Part shown: piece after piece, positions 8,141-17,567 of the stretch | Layout: each line of letters starts with the position of its first letter | How positions within the stretch are numbered: position 1 is the stretch's first letter | NCBI GenBank assembly: GCA_937138255.1 | Contig: CAKZOU010000067.1 | Coordinates: 1-64,000, forward strand | DNA length: 64,000 nt | Reading direction: 5' to 3' | Origin: an uncultured Paracoccaceae bacterium | Lineage (GTDB): Bacteria; Pseudomonadota; Alphaproteobacteria; Rhodobacterales; Rhodobacteraceae | The notes under the pieces: generated by a model | Database searches by the model: none | What the model was told of the DNA's origin: nothing | Seen by the model: the letters and a program-made list of their open reading frames with translations, nothing else | Program-made: the position numbers and the translations under genes

Positions 8141-10660
8141 GTGCTTCGCTTTGTCCTGTCCTTCTTTGGCGGCATCTTCTCGATGCTCACGCTGGGCATG
8201 GCCATGGGTGCTCTGTCGCTGAGCGCGGTCTTCACGATCTATGGCCACGATTTGCCGAGCTATGAGACGCTGGCGCAATACACGCCCAAGACGATCAGCC
8301 GGATCTATTCGGGCGAAGGGCAGATCATCGACGAGTTCGCCGTCGAGCGCCGCCTCTTCACGCCGATCGAGGAAATCCCCGAGATCGTGAAACACGCCTT
8401 CGTCTCGGCCGAGGACCAGAATTTCTATACCCACCCCGGCTATGACATCCGCGGCATGGCGGCGGCTTTCGTCGAGGCGGTGGTTTCGCGCGGGCAGGAT
8501 GTGCGCGGCGCCTCGACCATCACCCAGCAGGTGATGAAGAACTTCCTTCTCGACGGCTCGCGCACCGCCGAGCGCAAGATCCGCGAGTTGATCCTTGCCG
8601 TGCGGATCGAAAAGGCGATGAGCAAGGACAAGATCCTTGAGCTTTATCTCAACGAGATATTCCTCGGGCAGAACTCCTACGGCGTCGCCGCCGCCGCACA
8701 GACCTATTTCAACAAGCCCCTGACCGATCTGCGCCCCGCCGACGCCGCCTATCTTGCCGCTCTGGCGCAGCGCCCCGGCAACCTGCATCCCGTCCGCCAG
8801 CAGGAAGACGCAATTTCGCGGCGCAACTATGTGCTGCGGCGTCTGTCGGAGGATGGCTGGCTGCCCGAAGAGCAACTGGCCTCCGAGCAGGCGCAGCCGC
8901 TTCTGACCGTGCAGGCGGGCGATTATGAGAGCTTCCGCGCCGCCCTGCCGCCGCGCGACTATTTCACCGACGAGATCCGCCGCCAGCTAAGCCGCAACTT
9001 TGGCGAGGAGGAATTCTTCTCGGGCGGCCTGTCGATCCGCGCCACCATCGACCCGAGCCTTCAGGTCAACGCCGCCCATGCGCTGCAGCGGGCGCTCGAG
9101 ACTTATGACCGCGAGGCGCAGATCTGGCGCGGCACGGGCGAGACGATCCCGGCCGAGGCGCTTGGCGATGAGGCAAGCTGGCGCGAGGCGCTGGCGGGTG
9201 TGACCGTCCCCCGCGATGTGACGCTCGACGGGCAGTGGTATCCGGCGGTGGTGCTCAAGGTCGAGGAGCAGCGGCTTGTCATCGGCATCGAGGGTGTCGA
9301 AGCCAGCGAGACCGAGCCGCAGGAAGTCCCCCGCAAGGACATCGCCTGGATGAAGGGCAACTTCTTTGACAATTTTGCCGTCGGCGATGTGGTCCATGTC
9401 CGCCGTGCGTTGAACGAGGACGGCAGCTTCGCCAACTGGAGCCTGCGGCAGATCCCCGAGATCCAAGGCGGGTTCATGGCGATGGACGTCAACACCGGCC
9501 GCGTCATCGCCATGCAGGGCGGCTTCAGCTACCAGAACTCGGTTTTCAACCGCGCCACACAAGCCCGCCGCCAGCCCGGCTCGGCCTTCAAACCCTTCGT
9601 CTATGCCGCAGCTCTCGACAGTGGCTATTCGCCCGCGACCATCGTCGTCGACGCACCCATCGAGGTGAACACACCGCAGGGCCTCTGGCGGCCCGAGAAC
9701 GCCTCGAACACCTACTACGGCCCCGCACCGATGCGGACCGGTATCGAGCAATCGCGCAACCTGATGACCGTGCGTCTGGCGCAGGAAATCGGCATGGATA
9801 CGGTGGTCGACTATGCCGAACGCTTTGGTGTTTATGACAACATGAACCCCTTCCTCGCCAATGCGCTTGGATCGGAGGAGACCACGCTCTTCCGTGTCGT
9901 GGCCGCCTACGCCATGTTCGCCAACGGCGGCGAGCGGGTCGAGCCGACCCTCGTTGATCGGGTGCAGGATCGCTATGGCCGCACCGTCTATCGCCATGAC
10001 CAGCGCACCTGCGTCGATTGCGGGCAGGAGAGCCTCATTTCGCCCGATCAAGGGCCGATGATCATGACCAACCGCGAGCGGATCATGAACGCGGTCACAG
10101 CCTATCAGCTGACCTCGATGATGCAGGGCGTGGTCCAGCGCGGCACGGCGAGCCGCACGGTCAACCTGCCGGTGCCGACCGCCGGCAAGACCGGCACGAC
10201 GAACGACGCCAAGGATGTCTGGTTCGTGGGCTTTACCTCCAACATCGTCGCTGGTTGCTATATTGGTTTTGACGTGCCCAAAGGGCTTGGCCGGGCGGCC
10301 TCGGGCGGGGGCGTCTGTGGCCCGGTCTTCAACGAGTTCATGACCCAAGCCGTCAAGGAATTCGGCGGCGGCCCGTTCAAGATCCCCGACGAATGCCAGT
10401 TCATCAAGATCGACCGCTATACCGGCGCCCGGCTGGGCATCGAGGCGCAGGGCGAGCAGGTGAGCAACGAATGTTTCCGCCTCGGCGAAGAGCCGGTCTT
10501 TGGCATCACCTATGACGGCGGCTTTGCCATGGCGGCCGACCTGCCGCTCGTGGATGAAATCCCGCCCGAGGTTCGTCAGGTCATCACCTCGTCGGGCGGC
10601 ACGGCCACCGTGGGGCCGAAGGCCACCTTCGGCACGCTTTCCTCAGGCGGCCTTTACTAG
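8141..10660 (+). CDS. mrcA: Penicillin-binding protein 1A (bifunctional)
   Basis: A class A PBP that polymerises glycan strands and cross-links peptides in the periplasm. From the chosen GTG (8141) it has 839 residues. These comprise an N-terminal membrane anchor (FVLSFFGGIFSMLTLG), a GT51 domain with catalytic Glu near 91 in EDQNFYTHPG and GASTITQQVMKN, a central OB-like region, and a transpeptidase domain. The transpeptidase carries the SxxK motif in PGSAFKPF (Ser near 481), SRN, and KTGT near 683. An in-frame ATG at 7985 lies inside the amidase gene and would add a non-conserved leader, so GTG is preferred; its ribosome site (GAGGG) is about 10 nt away. Confidence 0.93.
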   Translation: MLRFVLSFFGGIFSMLTLGMAMGALSLSAVFTIYGHDLPSYETLAQYTPKTISRIYSGEGQIIDEFAVERRLFTPIEEIPEIVKHAFVSAEDQNFYTHPGYDIRGMAAAFVEAVVSRGQDVRGASTITQQVMKNFLLDGSRTAERKIRELILAVRIEKAMSKDKILELYLNEIFLGQNSYGVAAAAQTYFNKPLTDLRPADAAYLAALAQRPGNLHPVRQQEDAISRRNYVLRRLSEDGWLPEEQLASEQAQPLLTVQAGDYESFRAALPPRDYFTDEIRRQLSRNFGEEEFFSGGLSIRATIDPSLQVNAAHALQRALETYDREAQIWRGTGETIPAEALGDEASWREALAGVTVPRDVTLDGQWYPAVVLKVEEQRLVIGIEGVEASETEPQEVPRKDIAWMKGNFFDNFAVGDVVHVRRALNEDGSFANWSLRQIPEIQGGFMAMDVNTGRVIAMQGGFSYQNSVFNRATQARRQPGSAFKPFVYAAALDSGYSPATIVVDAPIEVNTPQGLWRPENASNTYYGPAPMRTGIEQSRNLMTVRLAQEIGMDTVVDYAERFGVYDNMNPFLANALGSEETTLFRVVAAYAMFANGGERVEPTLVDRVQDRYGRTVYRHDQRTCVDCGQESLISPDQGPMIMTNRERIMNAVTAYQLTSMMQGVVQRGTASRTVNLPVPTAGKTGTTNDAKDVWFVGFTSNIVAGCYIGFDVPKGLGRAASGGGVCGPVFNEFMTQAVKEFGGGPFKIPDECQFIKIDRYTGARLGIEAQGEQVSNECFRLGEEPVFGITYDGGFAMAADLPLVDEIPPEVRQVITSSGGTATVGPKATFGTLSSGGLY

Positions 10661-10740
10661 AGCCTCGCCGCTTGCCCGTGCCGGTCTGGCAGGGTAATGA
10701 CCCCCCGAAACCCGCCCTTGGGAACACGAACGGAAGAACC

Positions 10741-11868
10741 ATGCGCGCCGAGACGCAAAACATCGTAGCCGCGATAGAGAAATCGCTCAGCCTTCTTGCC
10801 CAGCGGATGAACTGGGAGACGGCGAAGTATCGCCTCGAGGAATTCAACGCGCGTGTCGAGGATCCGAGCCTTTGGAACGATCCCGAAGCCGCGCAGAAAA
10901 TGATGCGCGAGCGGCAGATGCTGGTCGATGCCATCGACAACTACGAATCCATCAAGCGCGACCTCAATGACAACATCGAGCTGATCGAACTGGGCGAGAT
11001 GGAAGACGATGCCGAGGTCGTGAAAGAGGCCGAAGCCTCGCTCAAGGCGCTGAAAGAGAAGGCCGCGCAGAAGGAGCTCGAGGCGCTTTTGGACGGCGAG
11101 GCCGATGGCAACGACACCTTCCTCGAGATCAACTCGGGCGCGGGCGGCACCGAAAGCTGCGACTGGGCCTCGATGCTGGCGCGGATGTATGTCCGCTGGG
11201 CCGAGCAGCATGGCTACAAGGTCGAGCTGCAGGCGGAAAGCGCGGGCGAAGAGGCGGGGATCAAATCGGCCGCCTACAAGATCAGCGGGCCCAATGCCTA
11301 TGGCTGGCTCAAGTCGGAATCAGGCGTGCACCGGCTCGTCCGCATCTCGCCCTACGACAGCGCGGCGCGGCGGCATACATCCTTCTGTTCGGTCTGGGTC
11401 TATCCCGTGGTCGATGACAATATCGAGATCGAGGTAAACGCGGGCGATATCCGTATCGACACCTATCGTTCGTCAGGCGCGGGTGGTCAGCACGTCAACA
11501 CCACCGACTCCGCCGTGCGGATCACCCACCTGCCGACCGGCATCGTCACCACAAGCTCGATGAAATCGCAGCACCAGAATCGCGAGATCGCCATGAACGC
11601 GTTGAAATCGCGGCTCTATCAGATGGAGCTCGACAAGCGGAACGCCGCGATCAACGAGGCGCATGAGTCCAAGGGCGACGCGGGCTGGGGCAACCAGATC
11701 CGCTCTTATGTGCTACAGCCCTACCAGATGGTGAAAGATCTGCGGACGGGGTTCGAGACCTCCGATACCCAAGGTGTGCTCGACGGCGATCTCGATGGTC
11801 TCATGGCCGCCACGCTGGCGCTGCAAGTCTCGGGCAAATCCCGCGCCGAGGCCAACGCCGAAGACTGA
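10741..11868 (+). CDS. prfB: Peptide chain release factor 2
   Basis: RF2 recognises UGA and UAA stop codons and triggers peptide release. The 375-residue protein carries the universal GGQ in [17 protein letters not shown] and the codon-recognition region in [16 protein letters not shown], where the usual SPF tripeptide reads SPY. The frame is continuous from the start, so the autoregulatory +1 frameshift found in many prfB genes is absent. It follows mrcA by 80 nt on the same strand. Confidence 0.96.
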   Translation: MRAETQNIVAAIEKSLSLLAQRMNWETAKYRLEEFNARVEDPSLWNDPEAAQKMMRERQMLVDAIDNYESIKRDLNDNIELIELGEMEDDAEVVKEAEASLKALKEKAAQKELEALLDGEADGNDTFLEINSGAGGTESCDWASMLARMYVRWAEQHGYKVELQAESAGEEAGIKSAAYKISGPNAYGWLKSESGVHRLVRISPYDSAARRHTSFCSVWVYPVVDDNIEIEVNAGDIRIDTYRSSGAGGQHVNTTDSAVRITHLPTGIVTTSSMKSQHQNREIAMNALKSRLYQMELDKRNAAINEAHESKGDAGWGNQIRSYVLQPYQMVKDLRTGFETSDTQGVLDGDLDGLMAATLALQVSGKSRAEANAED

Positions 11869-11927
11869 TCCCAGCCGCTTGACGGGCGCTCTGCCTTGTC
11901 TTTCGATGGGGGCGAGGGAGAGCAGGC

Positions 11928-13340
11928 ATGAACGAAATACTAAACCGGGACGCGGTCGATCTGGCCGCGATGATCGCGCGGCGCGAGATTTCGGCGGCCG
12001 AGCTGATGGAAGCCACGCTCGCGCGGATCGACGAGGTCAACCCCAAGCTCAATGCCATCGTCGCGCAGATCGACTTTGATGCCGCGATGGACTTGGCCCG
12101 CGCCGCCGACAGGGGGCCGGTGAAAGGGCCGATGCACGGGCTGCCGCTGGCGATCAAGGATCTGGCGGATGCCAAGGGGCTGCCCACGTCCATGGGCTCG
12201 CCCGTCTACAAGGATGCTGGCCCCGCGCCCAAGGATGATATCATGGTCGCGCGGATGCGGGCGGCGGGGGCGCTGATTATCGGCAAGACCAATACGCCCG
12301 AGTTCGGCCTAGGCTCGCACACCTACAACCCTGTCTGGGGTGCCACGCGCAACGCTTGGGATCCGTCGAGATCGGCGGGTGGTTCATCGGGCGGGGCGGC
12401 GGTGGCGCTGACCACGGGCATGATGCCGATCGCTGATGGCTCAGACATGATGGGCAGCCTGCGCAACCCCGCCGGCTGGGCCAATATCTATGGCTACCGG
12501 CCAAGCTGGGGCCTTGTGCCGAGCGAACCCGAGGGCGACGCCTTCCTCCACCAGCTTTCGACTGCCGGCCCCATGGGCCGCTCGCCCGCCGATGTGGCGA
12601 TGACGCTGACCGTTCAGGCCGGCCACGACCCGCGCCAGCCGCACGGGCGCGACCTGCCGGACATCGCGCATCTGAACGCTGACCTGAAAGGCAAACGGAT
12701 CGGCTGGCTTGGCGACTGGGGCGGCGGGCTACCCATGGACGCAGGCATCCTCGACACCTGCGAGGCGGCGCTGAAGGTCTTTGACGATCTGGGATGCACA
12801 GTCGACAAGGTCGCACCGCCGTTCCAGCTTGAACTCATCTGGGACAGCTGGATCACCCTGCGCAGCTGGTCGAACGCCGCCTCGCTCGCTGCGCTCTATC
12901 TCGACGAGCGCACCCGCGATCTGATGAAGCCCGAAGCGCAATGGGAGGTCGAACGCGGCCTCAAACTTTCGGCGATGGATGTGCATCGCGCCAGCGTGAT
13001 CCGCTCGCGCTGGTTCAAAGCGGCGGCAGAGGTGTTCGACAGCTATGACGCTCTCGTCCTGCCCACGGCGCAGGTCTGGCCATTCCCGGTCGAGTGGACA
13101 TGGCCCAAGGAAATTGCGGGTATCACCATGGACACCTACCACCGCTGGATGGAGGTTGTGGTGCCTGCAGGGCTGATCGGCCTGCCGTGCCTTGCAGTTC
13201 CGGCGGGCTTTGGCACTGCGGGGCTTCCCATCGGCCTTCAGCTCATCGGGCGGCGCGGCAGTGATGTATCGCTCCTGCAGCTCGGGCAGGGTTGGCACTC
13301 TGCGGCGCCCTGGGCGCACCTGCGGCCAGAGGTCACTTGA
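11928..13340 (+). CDS. Amidase signature family enzyme
   Basis: This 470-residue hydrolase belongs to the amidase signature family (related to GatA). The Ser-cisSer-Lys triad is visible as K77 in LPLAIKDL, the cis-serine in GGSSGGAA (about 151-158) and S177 in GSDMMGSLRNPA. The usual motif reads DTGGS; here two methionines precede GS. No GatB or GatC neighbour exists, so a role in tRNA transamidation is unlikely. A free-standing amide or carbamoyl hydrolase is the safer call; the substrate is unknown. Confidence 0.87.
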   Translation: MNEILNRDAVDLAAMIARREISAAELMEATLARIDEVNPKLNAIVAQIDFDAAMDLARAADRGPVKGPMHGLPLAIKDLADAKGLPTSMGSPVYKDAGPAPKDDIMVARMRAAGALIIGKTNTPEFGLGSHTYNPVWGATRNAWDPSRSAGGSSGGAAVALTTGMMPIADGSDMMGSLRNPAGWANIYGYRPSWGLVPSEPEGDAFLHQLSTAGPMGRSPADVAMTLTVQAGHDPRQPHGRDLPDIAHLNADLKGKRIGWLGDWGGGLPMDAGILDTCEAALKVFDDLGCTVDKVAPPFQLELIWDSWITLRSWSNAASLAALYLDERTRDLMKPEAQWEVERGLKLSAMDVHRASVIRSRWFKAAAEVFDSYDALVLPTAQVWPFPVEWTWPKEIAGITMDTYHRWMEVVVPAGLIGLPCLAVPAGFGTAGLPIGLQLIGRRGSDVSLLQLGQGWHSAAPWAHLRPEVT

Positions 13341-13386
13341 CAGAATCCCCTTTCCCTTGCTGCCATGGCCTTCGGGGAGAACGTAT

Positions 13387-14166
13387 ATGACAGAAGAACA
13401 GGCACCCGCCGCATCGCCGCTGCCGGAGATTGGCCGAGTTACCTTGGGAGAGCTGTGGATCTGCCTGAAGGAGGGCTTTGTTGATTTCCTTCTCGCGCCG
13501 CAATATGGGCTCGCCTTTTCGGCGGTCTATGTGGTGGGGGGCTTCCTGCTGGTCTGGCTCGGGGCCGGAACGGTGAGCTGGACCCTGACCATCTCGCTCG
13601 GCTTTCCCTTGGTCGCGCCTTTCGCCGCTGTCGGGCTCTACGAAGTCAGCCGTAGAATCGAGGCGGGCCTGCCGCTGGAATGGAAGCCCGTCATCGGTGT
13701 GATCTGGCAGGAACGCACCCGCCAGATCCCGTGGATGGGGGCGATCATCGTGATCTATCTTCTGTTCTGGACCTTCCTCGCCCATATGATCTTTGCCGTC
13801 TTCATGGGGCTTTCGACGGCCGTCAATGTCACCTCGAGCTTTGAGATGTTTCTCACGCCAGAGGGTCTGCGGATGGTGGCGGCCGAGGTCATCGTCGGGG
13901 CGGCGCTCGCCTATCTTCTCTTCGCGATGACGCTTGTGAGCCTGCCGCTTCTTCTGGAAAAGGAGATTGATTTCGTCACAGCCATGCTTCTGTCGATCCG
14001 CACGGTTTCCGAGAACTTCGTGGTCCTGACGATCTGGGCGCTGATCATTGCCGTTTTGTCGATCCTCGCCCTCGCGCCGTGGTTCCTTGGCCTGATGATC
14101 GTCCTGCCGATCCTTGGCCACGCCACTTGGCACCTCTACCGGCGCGCTCTCTACGATCCTGTCTAA
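13387..14166 (+). CDS. DUF2189 integral membrane protein
   Basis: A 259-residue protein with about six transmembrane segments, for example AFSAVYVVGGFLLVWLG, MGAIIVIYLLFWTFLAHM, EVIVGAALAYLLFAM and the C-terminal LAPWFLGLMIVLPILGHA. It ends in the TWHLYRR pattern typical of DUF2189 proteins. Start chosen at 13387 because GGGGAGAA lies upstream and the longer frame overlaps the amidase gene. Function of the family is not known. A bidirectional terminator follows. Confidence 0.8.
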   Translation: MTEEQAPAASPLPEIGRVTLGELWICLKEGFVDFLLAPQYGLAFSAVYVVGGFLLVWLGAGTVSWTLTISLGFPLVAPFAAVGLYEVSRRIEAGLPLEWKPVIGVIWQERTRQIPWMGAIIVIYLLFWTFLAHMIFAVFMGLSTAVNVTSSFEMFLTPEGLRMVAAEVIVGAALAYLLFAMTLVSLPLLLEKEIDFVTAMLLSIRTVSENFVVLTIWALIIAVLSILALAPWFLGLMIVLPILGHATWHLYRRALYDPV

Positions 14167-14170
14167 AGCG

Positions 14171-14195
14171 AAAGGGCGCCACGAGGGCGCCCTTT
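14171..14195. terminator. Bidirectional terminator
   Basis: Perfect 10-bp arms AAAGGGCGCC (14171-14180) and GGCGCCCTTT (14186-14195) enclose ACGAG. It separates the convergent DUF2189 and bactofilin genes and can serve both. Confidence 0.85.
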
Positions 14196-14216
14196 GAATT
14201 CAGCAGTCCTTTCGGA

Positions 14217-14699
14217 TCAGGCCTCGGCCTTGTCCGCCGGTTTGCCCTTGCCGGCAGACGTGTCGAGCGGGTTGTCCTGACGCTGCACCGAGCCCTCGAA
14301 ATGGGCGCCGGATTCGATCGCGATGGTCTTGTGAATGATGTCGCCCTCGACGCGGGCGGTCGAGGTCAGGCGGACCTTGAGGCCACGCACGCGGCCGATG
14401 ATCCGGCCGTGGATCACCACGTCATCGGCGATGAGTTCGCCACGCACGGTCGCGCCTTCGCCAACGGTCAGAAGGTGGGCCCGGATGTCACCGTCAACCT
14501 GACCTTCGATATTGATATCGCCGGTCGTCTTGAGGTTGCCCTTGACGTGAAGGTCGGACGACAGTGTCGAGGGCGCGGGCTTAGGCTTGGGCGCGCTGGC
14601 CTTGAAATCAGGCGTGCTGGCCGGAGCGGCAGGCGCCGCCGGAGTTGAGGTTTCAGAGGCCTTCGGGCCCGGTTCGTTGATTTTGCTCTTAGAAAACAT
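14217..14699 (-). CDS. Bactofilin (polymer-forming cytoskeletal protein)
   Basis: Bactofilins form nucleotide-free beta-helical filaments at the cytoplasmic membrane and position wall enzymes. The 160-residue protein has a Pro/Ala-rich N-terminal tail (about 1-45). Its repetitive beta-helix core (about 48-135) is rich in Gly and Val: VKGNLKTTGDINIEGQVDGDI, VRGELIADDVVIHGRIIGRV. A short charged tail follows. Its start overlaps the end of the M23 peptidase gene by 11 nt, implying co-expression and probably shared function in cell shape, as in the CcmA-Csd1 and BacM systems. Confidence 0.92.
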   Translation of the reverse strand: MFSKSKINEPGPKASETSTPAAPAAPASTPDFKASAPKPKPAPSTLSSDLHVKGNLKTTGDINIEGQVDGDIRAHLLTVGEGATVRGELIADDVVIHGRIIGRVRGLKVRLTSTARVEGDIIHKTIAIESGAHFEGSVQRQDNPLDTSAGKGKPADKAEA

Positions 14700-16026
14700 T
14701 GGCTCCAGCTCTCAAGAAGGTCATTGGATTGACCGGTTTGCCGCTTGTGATGACTTCGTAGTGAAGATGGGGGCCGGTCGATCGTCCGGAATTGCCCATA
14801 TCACCAATCCGTTCGCCTTGCGAGACTCTTTGTCCCACGGAGACCCGGATCTTGTTGAGGTGCGCATAGCGGGTTTCGATGCCAAACTCGTGGCGGATCT
14901 TGATCAGACGGCCATAGCCCGAAGACCAGCCGGCGAAAATAACGGTGCCATCGGCCGTGGCATAGATCGGCGTGCCGACAGGGGCGGCGAGGTCGGTTCC
15001 CTCATGCGGCTTGCCCCAGCGGATGCCGAAACCGGAGGTATAACGAAAAGCGGATTTCACAGGCATCGCCAGTGGCACCTTGTTGGCGGCGATCCGGTAG
15101 AGGTTGATCCGGTCCATCGCGCCCAGAATGTCGTTGGCGCGCAGGGCATCGGCGTCGGGTGCGTCGCCCTTGGTCGAGAACTGGATCGAAAGTTCCGGTC
15201 CGCCGAGGCCGGAATAGCCCGACCTGACCTGATCAATCAGGCGCTCTGGATCAAGGCCAACTTGGCGGAAGATGTTGTCGAGCGGCTCGACCGACACAAG
15301 CATCGCCTCTTCAAGCTGTCGGAAGATCTCGTCGTTGCGATCCTGCATGAGCCGCAGCTCAAGCTCCATTGTTTCGGCATAGGCGATGGCGGCTTGCGCA
15401 TCGGATTCGATCTGGTCGCGCTCGGCCGCGGTCTGGGCAAGTGCTTCGGCCAGAAGGTCCACGGTATCCGACAAGTCGCCGCCGGAGCTCAAGCCGGGGA
15501 CAGCTGTCCCTTCGGCTGCTGCCGTCTCAAGAGCCTCAAGCCGAGCGTTGACCTTGTTGCGCTCTTCCAATGTGCGGCGCAGCGTTGCCTGAATGACCTC
15601 GATCCCGGTCTCAAGCTCGCGCCGGCGGTCTTCCGACGCAAGAAGCTCGGACTGCATGGCAGAAATTGCTTCTAGTGCAGAGCTGAACCGTTCCTGTGCC
15701 GCTGCGGCTTCTTCGGCGCGGTTGTCCCGTTCACTCGAGAGCGCGTTGAGGCGGTCTTCATAGATCAGCTGGTCGCGCTGCGCCTGCGCGCGGAAATTGC
15801 CCGAGCCGATGGAATCCATCAGCAGGATCGCTGTCGCGATGATCGTCCAGCCGACGAAAAGCCCGCCGCCAGTCCAGATCAAGAGCTGGGTTTCGGGCCT
15901 GAGGCGGATAAAGCGTGTTTCCGTGTCCGAGCGCAGGAACAGGCGTTTCTCCGGAAACCGCCGCTCGAGCGCCGCGTGGACACGTTTCAACAGCCTGATA
16001 TGCAACGATCTTCCCATCCCATGCAC
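14689..16026 (-). CDS. M23 (LytM) metallopeptidase with coiled coil
   Basis: A membrane-anchored peptidoglycan endopeptidase of 445 residues (an ATG at 16017 is an alternative start). A basic cytoplasmic end precedes one transmembrane helix near 50-70 (LIWTGGGLFVGWTIIATAILL). A long periplasmic coiled coil follows at about 80-230, then a C-terminal LytM domain at about 325-435. Zinc-site motifs HEGTDLAAP, YAHLNK and PHLHYEV are intact, so the enzyme should be active. The downstream bactofilin overlaps it by 11 nt. The architecture matches bactofilin-linked M23 enzymes that shape the cell. Confidence 0.9.
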   Translation of the reverse strand: MHGMGRSLHIRLLKRVHAALERRFPEKRLFLRSDTETRFIRLRPETQLLIWTGGGLFVGWTIIATAILLMDSIGSGNFRAQAQRDQLIYEDRLNALSSERDNRAEEAAAAQERFSSALEAISAMQSELLASEDRRRELETGIEVIQATLRRTLEERNKVNARLEALETAAAEGTAVPGLSSGGDLSDTVDLLAEALAQTAAERDQIESDAQAAIAYAETMELELRLMQDRNDEIFRQLEEAMLVSVEPLDNIFRQVGLDPERLIDQVRSGYSGLGGPELSIQFSTKGDAPDADALRANDILGAMDRINLYRIAANKVPLAMPVKSAFRYTSGFGIRWGKPHEGTDLAAPVGTPIYATADGTVIFAGWSSGYGRLIKIRHEFGIETRYAHLNKIRVSVGQRVSQGERIGDMGNSGRSTGPHLHYEVITSGKPVNPMTFLRAGANVF

Positions 16027-16085
16027 GGCAAGCCCCGTTGCCGCCCACAGGTGTTAGCGAGCGCGGGCGGCGGGATCAAGATTTT

Positions 16086-16101
16086 TGAGCAAAATTGCTC
16101 A
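16086..16101. promoter_or_regulatory. Palindrome upstream of the M23-bactofilin genes
   Basis: Arms TGAGCAA and TTGCTCA separated by AA form a 16-bp near-perfect palindrome, 60-75 bp upstream of the M23 start in the only non-coding stretch before that operon. It may be an operator; no regulator is assigned. Confidence 0.35.
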
Positions 16102-16132
16102 GAAGACCTGACCACTTCAGGCCGGTTTTCGC

Positions 16133-16977
16133 CTACTCCTCGAGGGCGCGGCGGTGGTCGGGCGGCAGCTCATCGGCCAGCGGCCAATAGAAATCGGGCG
16201 GCAGACCTGCCTCGGCGCGTTTTTCCTCGTTGAAGGGCGGCTTCAACGCCCCGTGGAAATATTTGCGGACGAGGCCGTGGAAGGCCTCCTTGGGATCGAG
16301 GTCGTGCCTGCCGCAGAGGAAATGAAACCATTTCGAGCCATAGGCGACGTGGTGCACCTCTTCGGCGTAGATCACTTTCAGAGCTTTTATCGCCTTGGTC
16401 TCACCCGCCTTCTCGAAAATCCCGATCATCCCCGGCGTCACATCGAGGCCCCGTGCTTCGAGCACCATCGGCACCACGGCGAGGCGGCCCATCAGGTCGT
16501 CGGCTGTATCTTCGGCGGCGCGCCACATTCCGGCGTGGGCAGGCCGGGCGCCGTAGTGGCTGCCCATCTCTTCGAGGCAGTCGCAGACGAGGGTGAAGTG
16601 GAACGACTCCTCTTCCGCTGATTTCACCCAGTCGTCGAAGAATCCGATCGGCAGCGGGATATGCGAGAAGCGGGCGATGATATCCCAGTGCAGATCGACC
16701 GCATTGAGTTCGATATGCGCGACCGCGTGCAGAAGGGCGATCCGCCCTGCGGGCGTTCCGGGGCGGCGGCGGGGCACCTCGCGGGGGGCGAGAAGCTCGG
16801 GCTTGTCAGGGCGGGCGGGGCGCAGCGGCGGACTGGCGGTGCCGATCGGGATCGCGGGGCCGTCCTTGCGCGAGGCAAACCATGCGGCGGCGTGGCGCTT
16901 GGAAAGGGCGGTCTTTTCGCGTCCATCGGCGGTGCGCAAGACTTCGGCGGCCATCTCGGCAAGGCAGGTGACCGACA

Positions 16978-16978
<1 letters not shown>
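16133..16978 (-). CDS. DUF455 ferritin-like protein
   Basis: A 281-residue all-helical protein of the DUF455 family. The ferritin-like diiron pattern is suggested by the HAVAHIELNAVDLHWD and EESFHFTLVCDCLEEMGSHYG helices and by YAEEVHHVAYG, which carry Glu and Glu-x-x-His ligands. Family members are thought to bind a diiron site, but no reaction is established. The start at 16978 overlaps the Bcp stop as TGATG, so the two genes are translationally coupled. This suggests a shared role in oxidative or iron stress. Confidence 0.82.
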
Positions 16979-17439
<461 letters not shown>

Positions 17440-17567
17440 GAGGGGGCTCCGGGCTGTCGTGTTGGTCTCTTGTGTCCTATACGTCCTAGAACGATAAATG
17501 GATGACGGCCGCAAGGCCACCGCAAGCAATGAGGCAATCGGGCGGCGTCTTGGGCGCCCGGATCAGC

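Noticed and set aside
10741-10900. Programmed +1 frameshift in prfB
   Set aside because: The frame is continuous with no internal UGA and no CUU-UGA slip site.
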